From Hyalella azteca (taxonomy: Eukaryota > Arthropoda > Malacostraca > Amphipoda > Hyalellidae), in the NCBI RefSeq assembly GCF_000764305.2, contig NW_025947045.1, positions 1 to 64,000 of the forward strand: a stretch of DNA of 64,000 nt. The letters run 5' to 3'. Shown here one piece after another: positions 33,291 to 56,939 of this stretch. The notes below the pieces were generated by a model. That model was not told the origin of the DNA, did no database searches, and saw only the letters and a program-made list of their open reading frames with translations. Numbering within the stretch: position 1 is the first letter of the stretch; each line of letters begins with the position of its first letter. A program made the translations under genes and the position numbers.

Positions 33291-33767
33291 CCCATGGGGA
33301 TTCATAGAACTTGAAACAAGAACCAACACCAGAGGCCTCGGTCATGCTGAAATTTTCTATGCATGTTGAAAAGCAAACTAATTCATCGAACAATCTTCTT
33401 CACTGTTAGAAAAACCACCGTAAAAAACGTTGGCACCTGCATTACAGTGGCCGGTAACTTCCGTTAAATTAAACGCTGGGAACGTTTCACCTGGAGAAAA
33501 CGGTTTTCCCCGTTTTTGTATTTATATGTCTTTTTCTTTAGCTATATATATATAGCGTTTTCTCCTGGTGAAACGTTCCAAGCGTTTAATTTAACGGTAA
33601 GTTACCGGCCACTGTAATGCCTGTGGGAACGTCTTTACTGTGGTTTTTCTAACAGTGAAGAAGATTGTTGGATGTATCAGCTTTCGTTTCAACATGCTTA
33701 GAAAATTTCAGCATGACTGAGGTCTCTGGTGTTAGTTCTTGTTTCAAGTTCCAGGAATCCCCCTGGG
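33291..33767. mobile_element. nested foldback: MITE inside a longer inverted repeat
   Basis: Outer arms at 33291-33400 and 33659-33767 pair imperfectly: CATAGAACTTGAAACAAGAA against TTCTTGTTTCAAGTTCCAGG, and TCATGCTGAAATTTTCTATG against TTAGAAAATTTCAGCATGAC. The inner MITE is 33401-33658, with ends CACTGTTAGAAAA and TTTTTCTAACAGTG and a centre of TATATATATATA. The total hairpin is about 477 bp. Confidence 0.9.
33401..33658. mobile_element. CACTGTTAGAAAA MITE, full-length copy
   Basis: Same family as 20398-20598. The inner arms GCGTTTAATTTAACGG and CCGTTAAATTAAACGC, and AACGTTTCACC and GGTGAAACGTT, pair along the whole element, so it is close to one long palindrome. Confidence 0.9.
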
Positions 33768-34044
33768 ACCTTGTAGTGGTGTTGTATACTCGCATGAGGA
33801 TACTTGGATCTTTCCTTGGCTTCGCACAAGGGTGATCGGAGTTCAAATCCTGCCGACAGAGGCTTTTCTTTGAGTCTATTTCTCACGAGGTATGTGTCTG
33901 GTACTATGATAATTTGTTCCTGCTACCTGCTACCTGTCTGACATTGTATCTTGCGCTGCCATGGTGCGTAGTCCTCAGAATATGTGATCGCGTGAAGCAA
34001 TATCAATAAATAAGAATGCATTGGATTTGAAACTGAAGGGAAAT

Positions 34045-34089
34045 TTTTGATCGTCTCCATTGGGCCATCGTTGATGGAGACGATCAAAA
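34045..34089. repeat. 16-bp perfect inverted repeat
   Basis: TTTTGATCGTCTCCAT and ATGGAGACGATCAAAA with a 13-bp loop. It is followed by a run of GCCATCG-type short repeats to about 34260. Possibly an element end. Confidence 0.75.
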
Positions 34090-34260
34090 GATGCGCCATC
34101 GGTGCCTATAGGTAGTTATTGGTAGAAGAAGAGTTTTTCGGGTAAAATGGCCATCGGCTGGTTATAGGCGGAACATAGGCCGGACACGCCATCGATACCG
34201 CATCGATGCGCCATCGCTGCTCCATCTATAATTTCCACCCATAGCCACCAATAAACATCG

Positions 34261-36293
34261 ATGCTCCACTAATAATTTTTTTTGTTGGACGCACACCCAA
34301 TCTTCGTACGTATGTTGGTCAAGTTAAAAATATCATTATCAATGAAAAATATAAAAAAATTAATAATTGCTAATAAAGAGCGAAAGAATAATGTCGAGGA
34401 AACATCTATACTTCTAAATACAGTGCTTGAATATTTTCCACAATGCATTGATTATCGTAACTACCGAAAACTGCCGAAACTACTGAATTGTGATACAATT
34501 ACATCGTACAATGCATTGTACAATTCATGTCAGGCTGCCATACTCTGGCACCGGTGTGATAGCCTCTTTCCGAGACGCGAGTTTATTTATATTGCTACCA
34601 GAGCAAAACTTTGAAGTGGTGACGTATGAACTGGTGCACATAGCGTATTGGATCGTTACAACTGAACTGAAAATTCAGTCTCGTCTGACATTTCTGGACC
34701 AAGCAAACGACCCAGCTGGATTGACATTTGACACTTAAATTACTACTCCTAGAATTCCAGCCTGATTGTACCCAGTACGAAACAGTTTTGTGCTTGAATT
34801 CATTATTTTCGCAGCCTATAGAATAAAATTCACTGAGGCGCGCAAAAATATTTCCCGATCTGCGAACCCATTTTTTGTAACGTGTATGATTCAAGAATTT
34901 TTTGCAAGCAAAAGCGCAGTACAATTGCTAAAAAAGCGTTGTCGAATATGATCACAACTGTGACTTTAATGACTTCATTATTCCATCGCTTATGAAGCAG
35001 TAATTATTACAAACATGAAAAGACCGGAAGTCGAAATTAACGATTTCAGAAAACCAACGTACTTAGAGCTACGAAACTTCAGATTTAACCTAAATGGATG
35101 AGTTCTGAGCAGCCAAATTTAAAACGGACTGAAATTTTGTGACTTTCTGGCCGTGAAATTTCAGTATCAATATTAAGGAGTGGCTTCTTAATCGTGCTTT
35201 GAATGGTAAGCTTTTTAAGTGAATTTTTTCCCGCGAAGGTTTCTCAAGTACCTCCATCTGAAGCTGCGTGAGCAGTGTATCTAAGAGGCATATTGCACAG
35301 TCTACATTCGTCTGTTGCTAAAAGTTTATAAACGGATGAACAGAGAAGTGAGAATAAATTACTCATTTCTTCATTATTATGCAACATTCTTTACAAGCTG
35401 GAATATGAGAAGATAATATTACTTCACTGTAATCAAGATAAAACCTTATGTGGAATTTTTAGCTTGACAAAATATTATTCTAGAAGATTTTACGAATTGA
35501 GATTATAGTCCATTTATTATTAGCCTGCTTAAATTGCAAGATCATCAAGAATGTAAAATCAAAGAAAACGCCAAGTAAATTCATCATATTTTCAAGGAAA
35601 CTTTTCCGAGACTTGCTCCATCTTAAGTTTAAAATCAAAGCGAATACAATGATGGATCATGGATGGAACGAAGACTGCATTCTGACCCTACACATGGCAA
35701 TAACGGATGGCATGTCTGGATATTAACATTCTGCCTTTTCAGTGAATTGACTTCAATGATGAAACGTTTGGCGTCGTTCCTTGCAGTTGGTAAACTTTTC
35801 ATAGTGTATAAACAGATGCTCCTAAGTTTCGAAATATATCGTTCCGCAGGTGCAACTAACTAAACACTGTCAACGGTACTTCGTTGCCGCGCTTCAATAG
35901 AAAAAAATTTGTCATGCAACCAAATAAAAATGATGAAAGGATTTAACATTAGTGAACAAGAAGTGATATTAAAGAGAAGTGTTGCAAAAAGAATAGTGAG
36001 CATCATTGTTCTCAGTTGGAACTATTTTTTACAATTTGGTTTTAAGGTTGGTGTAATCACATTACAAAATGTATAATACTGAATAAGAAATTATTTGAAT
36101 CTCCTCTACTGGTAAGTTCGAGTTGAACCACGTTTTAACTGAAGACCATAATTCAAACTAAATTAGCTGTTGTTGCAAAACAGAAATTATTCTCCCAGGG
36201 TCCAAGAAAATGATTCAAACTGTCTAATTCGTCTCACCCTTGCCCATAATTTCCCTCGGCTACTGGCTGGTCATGCATCAGCTATTTTCCTAA
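34261..36293. other. gene-free stretch
   Basis: Open frames up to 110 codons (34282-34614 plus, 34595-34924 minus) have AT-driven composition and no recognised domain. Confidence 0.35.
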
Positions 36294-36420
36294 CAAAATT
36301 TAGACGAGGATCCGACTCTGAAATAGGCAACGCCCAGAACTCGGGTGTACGGAAATAAGCTTTTCTATGTCTGCTTTTTGCTCAACATTCCAATCTCAAG
36401 TCAGATCTCCCCCACCTCAT
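36294..36420. repeat. dispersed repeat, copy 2
   Basis: Matches 1676-1790 from AAAATTTAGACGAGGATCCG through the phrases ACTCTGAAATAGGCAACGCC and AAATAAGCTTTTCTATGTC, then fades after AAGTCAGA. Confidence 0.7.
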
Positions 36421-39400
36421 TCCTCCGTAATGAAAGGAAGAGAGGGACAATTGAATTTATACTTTATTTACTTTTCAATGCCTGCTTCTGTAACTCGCTA
36501 AATATAAAGAGCATACATAGATAAATCAGAATCGGGGGTAATAATGCTCGTGGGAAAAACATTTTTCCCTCACAACCGAATAAATAATGCAAGAAGTTAT
36601 CGACAATCAACTAATGGTTAACCGAACAATAACAGTTGCGTAATCTCTGCTATGAATAATGTTGCCACATCGATATTTACCATAGCATTGGAAAATGGAC
36701 GAAATTTTGAACGACGACGCCATTAATTTTCAATTGCATGAATTGTTAACGGGTTTTAACGCTATGAAAACTCGGCCATTAAAGCGATAGAGAACATACT
36801 AACTTAAAGTTGCGTACACCCATACAATAAAAATCCTAATGGCATATATTAGTTCTTAGAAATTAGGTAAATTTTCAGAAATGACATTGTGCCTCGGTCT
36901 GTTTGCCCTTTGTCAGAAGAAATGAATAGGCCGTGTGTGTGTGTGTGGCCGTGGGTTTGTAGCCGGGGCTTTATTAAACTTGAACATTAATAATGAAAAT
37001 ATTTTCCATCTGAGCGGAAATAGTTTCAGTTCCGTCAACTGTACCTGAAGCTCGCTCATATGATGGGGATCGCAAAGTAATATAAAATTTAATTAAATTA
37101 GACGATGCGAATACACGTAATGAACTGGATGAATGCTTCCACTTCAACTTTTTGCACATATTTAAAAGGGAAATCAAGTAAGTTGTTATGTGAAGACAAG
37201 TTAACAAGACACAAGGTTCTTAATTATCAAGTTCTCATAATTGTAATGTTTGTGGTAGTGGAATAATCGTACATTTTTTACGAAAATAATTTTTAAAAAA
37301 TCCCTTCTGTGAGTCTCATATGCGGCTGCAATTGTGAACTTTAATTAGGATGCAAATGATTGCCATGATACCTTTTTATATTTGCAATAAAATAGGAAAA
37401 ATTTTGCTGAATGGCCGCACAAGAATTGTTCATACTCTTGAATTATGCTGAATGCGAATGAAGTGTAAATATTAAAAAATCTACGCCCTATGATAAACAG
37501 GAAAATGTTCCTACCAAGTTACTGATTAACTTATCACATTTTACTGGCCTGTTACCGGATTCATTTAAAATGTTCTGACAATTTTCAGCATTTTTTGATA
37601 TTTTTCTTCGCTGATAACATCTGTGCAATAATTTATATCACAAAGACCTCGAGGAGCCATATTGATCGTCAGCGGACTTACCGTTCAAGAACCGACAGAC
37701 TAACTCTTACTACGACTATTTTGGCCAATGAATCAAGGGTACAATTGAGACGAATTAAAAATATTTTTCCTTGATAATTTTCCTAAGCTATCGGGAAACT
37801 GTCTCTGATAATTGATAAGAAGTTGACAATAAAATGTGGTGATTGGCCAGCCTAAAATTCGCTACCGACTTTTCCTTTTCTCTAATTAAGTTGATTATTG
37901 CCTGATCGCAGGTCATGCATGATGAAGACTTCATCAGCGAAAAAAAATCAATGAATTAATACCTTGTTCGGGGATTCGATTACTTATTTAAATATGAAAA
38001 CAAAACTTGGGGGATATGAACTTGATTGAAGATGTATGTTATTTAACAGCATAAAACATTTTAATTAAAGGTAAATAATACAAGCTGCGCAATAGGCGTA
38101 GATTTTCCGCGATTACTTAATAATATTGGCTTTTTATGATCGAAACTCGATAATTTAGCAAAAAACGGAGCAAGGAGTATAAATCTTCGCACGCAAATCC
38201 GACTGTTGCATACTTCACTATTGCAAGATGTTTAATCTTGATACTGAGCAACATGAGAAAATTTCGCGTAAACTGAAATTATTTAACAGCAAAAATAAAT
38301 CATGCATAAAATGTTCAAACAAAGAAAAAACTGAGAAGATCTCGTTCGTTTTATTTACTAAGCAAGAATTTGCATGTTGGGGCAGGATAAACTCATTTTG
38401 AAATTCAGATGCAAAATTCAATATATACTTCTGCGTATACCTGATAGCTCATCTCAAGACTGGATACAAGTCTTATCGAACAAAGTTTCTATACTTATCG
38501 AGCTAAACTGCATATCTTATGACAGAAAGAATATTTTCTTTGTGGCGGCTCCAAGACGTGTGACGATACTGTACTTGATTTTGTTGAAAATGTTCGTTAG
38601 TATTGCTTTGCCCATTAATGAACTGAATTAGCAGATATTGTCAATAAACTCTCAGGTCTGTGTCTTTGTTGTCAATTCTAGGTTTGTTTCATTAACAATA
38701 TTGAGCGTAAAAATTTCGTCTTAAGTAGTAGAGTCTTTCGAATATACGAAAGGGTTCTCACTCGTACCAATGCTTAGGAATAGGCGCGTACGGTAGTTTC
38801 TAGTGCAAACAACATTCCAGTCAGCTGTTATATTTCTCGCAGGCGTATTTCGACTTTCGGACGTGTGATGTGTCAACACGAGAGTCAGTCTATCGGAGCA
38901 GTGTAACTGTGTATAATAACTTTGTATGGTTTTTCCTCATATCAGTTCTCCAAAGGAATGAAATAGACCACGCTCTTGTTACGAATAGTCTTTAAAATAA
39001 ACAACAACTCACCTCACAATTCCTGGTCACTGGTTTCGTGTTAGAAGCTTTGAGTTTGCAAGTATCTAAGAAAATGTGTACTTAATAGACGGCTTTCGAA
39101 GATAAAGAGAGCTTGACGTCAACCACCAGCAATGAAATACACCAGTTAGTTATTTTAGCTCCGTTCCTCGTTTCTCAATGACTTCACAATTGCCTTCGGT
39201 ATATCCGTTTTTCTGTTATTACAAGACAAATATCTTCTTTCATGATTATTACAAATTTATTTTTTATTTAAATCACAGTGGTGCATTGTCATGGAGTCGC
39301 TTCCTTCTTGGTTTTGATTTTGCAAAAATCATCTCAAATATTCGCGCGAGTGAACTCCTTTCGAAACGACCATAAACGGGAAATGAAATACATGCCTTTC

Positions 39401-42400
39401 ACTATTGAGTAACTGTGCCTTCATATTCAGAGGGTGCATAATTGACTTATTCTGCTGTTTACCATTATTATTTTCTAAAATTACTCATTGGACCTGAAGG
39501 TTCGGAAGGAAGGAAAGACCCGAAAAAAAAGTACCGGAAGAGGGCTTGATCTCTGTAACCATTCCATGCTGATATTGTAAATTGTACATGATATTGTAAA
39601 TTCACAATGTACACTATATATAATGTGAACGTGAGTGAGCCATATTTTCAAATAAATATAATTAATCCTACCTCAATCCTCAAGGCAAACTGTGGCCTGC
39701 TTTGTAAAACCAAATCTGACCTAAGGTTTCCGGTTCGAAACGATAATTAGTTTTTCTAATAGATGAATACAAACGAATAAATGAAATTCTCTAATAAATG
39801 ATAATTAGTTTTTCTAATCAATGAAAGCGTCATTACTTTTGTCACTCAGTCGTAAACGCTGGTGCTTACGCTAAATACATTTACCATAGTTAAATTTTCG
39901 CTCTATTTGCTGCATGTTCCCATAATCACAAGTTCTTTCTCCATCCGGATGCTAATAATATTTAATTCTTTTTTATCGATGCCGTCACCAAGTTTGTTAA
40001 ATATCAGGTTGAGAAATATATAAATTATTTATTCTTCATTTTTCGCGACATTCTTTTTTATCGATGCTGACACCAAGATTGTTAAATATTTAGTTGAGAT
40101 ATATATAGATAGTTCATTTTTAATTATTCTTGATGATTGGCAGGCACGGGAGCCCAGCGTCTCTAATATTATGATTTAATTAGGGTTATAGTATCTGCAA
40201 GGTGGTCAGAATTTAATTTCAATATATCTAGATTAGTTGTCACACAGATCGAGAGGGTCGCTTAATATGATTTCACAATTAAAAAAACTTAAACTCGCCA
40301 CGTCAAGACAGAGGCACCCTCGACTGCCAGAAGTGATTTTGAAGCGAGACGTGTTTTGTCAGACTTTCAATTGTCAAACAATTTCGTCTGAGCCAGGGTA
40401 GACGTGCTATGTTCAAATATTCTTCTGCATGGCATCTGTCATCGACATGAGGCGGATAGGTAAACCACTGAGTTACCTCGGTGGTTAATATTTTCAATTT
40501 TCTGAGAAATGAAACGGTCATTAACTAAATTATAAACCCTTAAAAACGGACTCGGAAACAGCCGCAAACATTACACATTTTCGTAATCAAGTAGCTCGAA
40601 TTGCCTGGCATTTGGAACATCGCAATAGTCATGGAGCTACACTTGTAAAAATATTGAAAATCTATCGGTCGCATTTAAGTGCAAGCAGTTTCAGGTCCTT
40701 TCATAAATCATGAGCAGACCATCGTTAGCCCTTGAATGAACGGCGCGCTAATTTTTATCCATAATGGATTCTATAGACACGCAGCGGTATAAAGAAACGC
40801 TCGCCAAGTTTTTAGAGTAACGATAGATATTAGTGATTCTATATAACGTATTAATGTAACTCAATGTAATTTTAAGACAAAAACTGCTGTTCCTGGCTGT
40901 TTACATTAATATCAGATCAAGATTTTTGGAAACCAAGTTTAAACGAAGCTTCCAGATGTCATAACAATAAGTTGATGGCGAAATTCACATTTATCACTAT
41001 TGCTCGCATTTTATAATTACTACATTGATTAAGCCTTGGCAATATTGAACGGCTTGGTTAACATACATAGGTATATATATAAAGTAATTTATAAATAACA
41101 CTTATATTATAGCTATGAATATAAATGCATTTTGGCATTTATAAAAAACATTCATTTAATTTCCTAGGCGAAAGATATTTTAACAATAAGTACAGAAGTT
41201 ATTTCTAGACAAGCAAATGAAAGGGAGAATGCTTTAATTTAAATGTGACTATTTATTACTTGTTTTGTTTAAAGTTTTATTCACTAGTGAAAAAATTTAA
41301 TTTCGCTTAGGATTCTAAGTGGGAACCAAATGATGATTGGCATGGAGCATTCTCTCATATGCGTTCATAAGTTCCGGAACTTTCAACTGGATACATGTAT
41401 CGGGATAAATATTTTTGGATTCTGGATAAGAGTATTTTCAAATTAAGGAAATACCTATCTTTGGCCTAAACGGGTCAAGTTGTCAGTTGTATTGTTACAT
41501 GTTATATTTTAATATTTTATTGTGCAGTGCAATGTTTCATTGAGAATGGCTGCTCCTTTTCTAAGTGCATGCTTTTTATCGCTCGCCTTTGAAAATAGGA
41601 GTATGTTGTGGTTTTGAACTAAAAAAATTGCAGAAGGTTATTGAAAAACTTAAGGTTGGGCCGACCATAGTTTATTAACCTAACATTAATTCGAATCGCC
41701 ACTAGAAGGCATAAAGCTACTTCTGAATACCACCTACGGCATTATTGTAAAATGAATGTATTTATTCATTGTACCCTAATTGGAGAATTTTTTGAGCCTA
41801 TTGGTCCTAAATCCTGTTAAAAGACTTTGAAATTAGTTCTTATAGTATCATAGTTACTTTAAGTATAATTGATACTATAAGTATAATTATACTTTAAGTA
41901 TAATTGATACTCAATAACTCAAGATTTAAATGATGATTTACATCTTACCCTGATGTACATGCGGCCCAGCAGGTCCATTGAGCCTGTCGATCTGCACATG
42001 CATGGTTTGATTAAACACAATAATGATTATAAATAAAATAATGATTAAATAAAATATAGTTTGATTAAACACAATAGTCAGCTCATATTGTGTCGGTTAG
42101 GTTTCGAGGTACGACTGGGGCCAGTGCCGTGTTCTTTTCTGTTGCAGTTCAGATCAAAATTATTGAATATAATTCTTAATTAATGAAAATTCTCATCTCA
42201 TAACATTTTTTTTAAAGTTATACCGTTCATTCTTCATTTCAGCTCTGAATTAGAAGTTCACCCCCGAGTTTATTTTGGGCAACCAGAGAACAGACAGTAA
42301 ATCCCAATAAATTAAATTAGAACAGTTATTTTTGTGGTATATGGTTACAGAAAAAGTTTCGAGATATTATCACGAATTGCACTTAACAATTAATAATCTA

Positions 42401-42950
42401 ATTAAAAAATTGCTACTTACCGTAATTCTTATCGCGCTCCACAGTGATGTTCGGTTCCTCATCAAAAATGCAATGTTACTCCTAGTCCTAGGTAATATGT
42501 AGACATGGATGTTGCCTATTATAGCACGTACGCACCTAAACAGCCTATATATAATTACGTTTACGTGGTTCTGAGAAATGAATGTCCAATGTTTCATTAA
42601 TATTAGATGGACGAGTTTAAAATAAGTAATTTACAGCACCTGTTTTTGCTGAAACATTTTTTATCTGTAGGTACTAATACTTGTATAGCTTGCATCGAAA
42701 TTATGTTTCACTCATTGCATGTTCATCCTTATATGTATCTCAGCATTAGGGCATGAACTATTTACGCAATAACTTTTATAACAAATGTGGGCAAATATGT
42801 AGCTACACTGGCAACTAATGCGTTATCATAATTAAGCAATATTCGGCTGTACAAAATAGACTGGGCCCGGCCGCACTGAGGGCCCGGCGATGTTGATGCT
42901 ACAATACCTGACAACAAGTAAGCAAATGACGACGAGTGTATTTTGCGCTC
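36421..42950. other. long gene-free AT-rich stretch
   Basis: No exon recognised on either strand. Minor items: a GT microsatellite near 36934, TATATA-rich imperfect palindromes at about 41840-41915, and a repeated phrase TTTTATCGATGC with a following TTGTTAAATAT at about 39973 and 40058. Confidence 0.4.
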
Positions 42951-42957
42951 GGTGTTC

Positions 42958-43535
42958 GACGTCTCGGACGAATTTACGGCCGGACCCGCGGCTGGTCTCG
43001 CGGCCGGGCTCCAGATTCAGTGTACATCGAATATCTCCCAAAGTACTGAACGTAGCTCGATGAAACTTGATACACGTATTCATTATGGCCTGACGGAAGT
43101 TTATGAATACTCCGTCTATTGTTAATAATAACTTGTGAAATAAATGAGTAATGGCAACATTTGACCCGAAAACCGAATATATAAAAAATGTTCATGAAGT
43201 GATTGGGGGGGGGGAGGTGCGGATCACGAACACAACATAAAAGTAAACTGTACTGAGAAGATAATGCTCAGTAAATGTGTGTATTTATGTATTACCAAGT
43301 TCATGCATGTATGGAATTCAGCGCATGACCGTATAAGTCGAGAACGAGGGCAAAATCGAAAAAATTCTCACTGGCTAGACATCATCGTTAGGTTCTAAAA
43401 ATACACGCGTAAAGTTTCATTAGTTTCATTCACACGCGTTAAGTTCATTATTTTAGGAGATATTCCATGGTCGCTGTATATGTGTATAATTTTGGATATC
43501 AGCCGCGAGTCCGGCCGCAAATTCGTCCGAGACGT
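42958..43535. mobile_element. diverged inverted repeat pair, possible element
   Basis: GACGTCTCGGACGAATTTAC then GGCCGGACCCGCGGCTG at 42958 pairs with CAGCCGCGAGTCCGGCCGCA then AATTCGTCCGAGACGT at 43500. Weaker pairing continues inward for about 100 bp on each side (GAATATCTCC against GGAGATATTC). A third CGGACGAATTTACGCG lies at about 43577. Confidence 0.7.
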
Positions 43536-43835
43536 GCTTTGTTCAAGATCATGATCAAGATAAAGATCGGTTTAGATCGGACGAATTTACGCGTGGATAG
43601 CTGCTCCACTAGTGACCCCAAAGTGCCTCGAAAACCCGACCTTCCAATCATCGGAAGTATCTTCAGGTTAATTTGGTGAAAATAAATACGCTTCTCCGAT
43701 TTCTTCGGTCTAAGTATTGAACCCTGTATAAATAACCGATCGTTATAAAACATATAGGTATAAATTAAAAGAAAACAAATATAAACAGTCCAAATCATTT
43801 CACCTATCGAACAAACGTCGTGTGGTCACCGAAAC

Positions 43836-44024
43836 TTGATATATAAGGACAAAAATTTAGTAGAGAGTGTTCAAAGACGCGCAAAAAGAATAGTTCCGGG
43901 CTTGAAAGGCAAGTCCTATGAGGAAAGATTAAAGATTATGAAGCTTCCAAGCCTCCATTATCGACGTCTGCGTGGGGACCTCATTGAAGTATACAAATAT
44001 ACTCATGGCTTATACAAGGTCCCA
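43836..44024 (+). mobile_element. CR1-like non-LTR retrotransposon fragment (RT C-terminal region)
   Basis: Reads KNLVESVQRRAKRIVPGLKG, KSYEERLKIMKLPSLHYRRL and RGDLIEVYKYTHGLYKV, the conserved block after the RT domain in CR1/L2-type elements (LE-VQRRATK--PGL-NLSYEERL--L-L-SL--RRLRGDLI). Just upstream VVWSPKL is in another frame. The fragment is cut by N at 44025, after which the family pattern stops. Confidence 0.85.
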
Positions 44025-44025
44025 N

Positions 44026-45249
44026 CACAAGACTTCGCCATGGGCGCTTTGCCCCGTGACACGCGTGGGCCCGTTTCCCCACTAGGTATCATTTCAATTT
44101 ATATCGTGTCAACATTTTATATTAAAAGCTAATAGTCTAAACTTTATCTCAAAATTATCCCTATAAATATTACTTTCTAAATATAATACACAGTAATTTC
44201 AAAATCTTCATCTACAGTAATTGAAAACCGTTTTATTTAGCAGCAAAAAAAATTTAGCTGGGCTAAAACAGTTATTCACAAATAACTTAATAAAGCAAAC
44301 ACTTAGCAAAACGTAAATTCGTACACTTCATCCCAGTGAAACTGTCGACCGACCGACCGGCGGTAGAGAACACGGATCTTGAAAATGTGGGCAAATAACT
44401 TAGCGAAAAAAAAATGTGAAAATGTGGGCCATACTTAGCGAGAAACCCGCTATGGGCCCATGACCCGCAGTGGGCTCGCTGCCCCATGTTACCCTACTGG
44501 ATGGCAGTTCCTCCACTAGAGTATATTTACTCACATGGTTGGACTAGTATATAGTTCAACCATGACTTACTCCAGCAAGAGGTTCTGGTGCAATGAACAA
44601 TAATAATAGAAGTTGGAATAAATTCAACTATTGTCGTGTTCAGGATGGTGACGTTTACATTAAAAAAAATCAAAATTTTACATTTAAATTTAAATCGATA
44701 TATTTCTATTTTATTTATTCAGCATCATGCACGTCTGGGCTACAAGCTATGAAAGCTTGTCCCACATATATACTAGCGGAATGAAGATGAGGAGACACGT
44801 TAAAGCATGGCGCTATTGATGACCCGGCGTTATTGGTGAATAGAATTCACCTGCCTTATACAGTGACTCATCGTTTAACGATGAATCGCTCACATCACCT
44901 GAGATGATGAAATTTTGGCGTTGGCTGATGAATTGAACTAACTGCTAGCTTCCTGAAGTAATAGTGTTATAACATGAGTAACCGTAGAATATATCAGTCT
45001 ATGAAACATTCTTACAGCAAGGAAGCTCATACACTTGTGATGTGTTTGTCTAGTCTACATATAATTGCCGCTGTCACCTCTCATGAAACGCAAAAAAAAT
45101 ACCTGTGTGTTTGCTAATAACAAAATCAATTGATAGCAATCTCGTTATGCTGAAAATTATATCAAAATTATGCATCATTCCATAAATTGATCATTGTTTT
45201 GTTTTATGTCGTTCTTGCTTTCTCTATGCTCCTACATTGACTTCGCAAA
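44026..45249. other. intergenic; no gene seen
   Basis: AT-rich apart from a GC-richer patch at 44330-44500. No product recognised. A short inverted pair, TTGGACTAGTATATAGTTCAAC with CACATGG / CCATGA flanks, lies near 44535. Confidence 0.35.
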
Positions 45250-45423
45250 CTAATACGTTTTCTGTTTTCCTGTTGGCTATGTGGCATGACGTCACAAATG
45301 AGACCATAACGCAGTAGTCGGCCATCTTGCTCGGTCAAGGGGAGGAAACCGTGTAATTTCAGTATATTTTCGCGAAATTAGTATTAATTTTGTCTTAGAT
45401 TCCGTTTTTATATAATAGTAAAA
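45250..45423 (+). promoter_or_regulatory. Rab1 proximal promoter and 5' UTR
   Basis: A full palindromic CRE, TGACGTCA, is at 45287-45294 and a YY1-type GCCATCTT at 45321-45328, about 100-135 bp before the Rab1 ATG. Both are common in TATA-less promoters of housekeeping genes, and their position fits. The transcription start is not identifiable; no TATA box was seen. Confidence 0.55.
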
Positions 45424-56629
<11,206 letters not shown>

Positions 56630-56939
56630 GCATGAAGTGGGTGGTGCTGATGAGAAGAGTGGCTCTGGCAGCTGCTGCTGAGCATGAAGTGGGTGGTGGT
56701 GATGAGAAGAGTGGCTCTGGCAGCTGCTGCTGAGCATGAAGTGGGTGGTGGTGATGAGAAGAGTGGCTCTGGCAGCTGCTGCTGAGCATGAAGTGGGTGG
56801 TGCTGATGAGAAGAGTGGCTCTGGCAGCTGCTGCTGAGCATGAAGTGGGTGGTGCTGATGAGAAGAGTGGCTCTGGCAGCTGCTGCTGAGCATGAAGTGG
56901 GTGGTGCTGATGAGAAGAGTGGCTCTGGCAGCTGCTATA

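Noticed and set aside
33750..33860. tRNA-like B box (GAGTTCAAATCC) with possible upstream A box
   Set aside because: No cloverleaf could be drawn with a proper acceptor stem and anticodon arm; at best a very decayed SINE piece.
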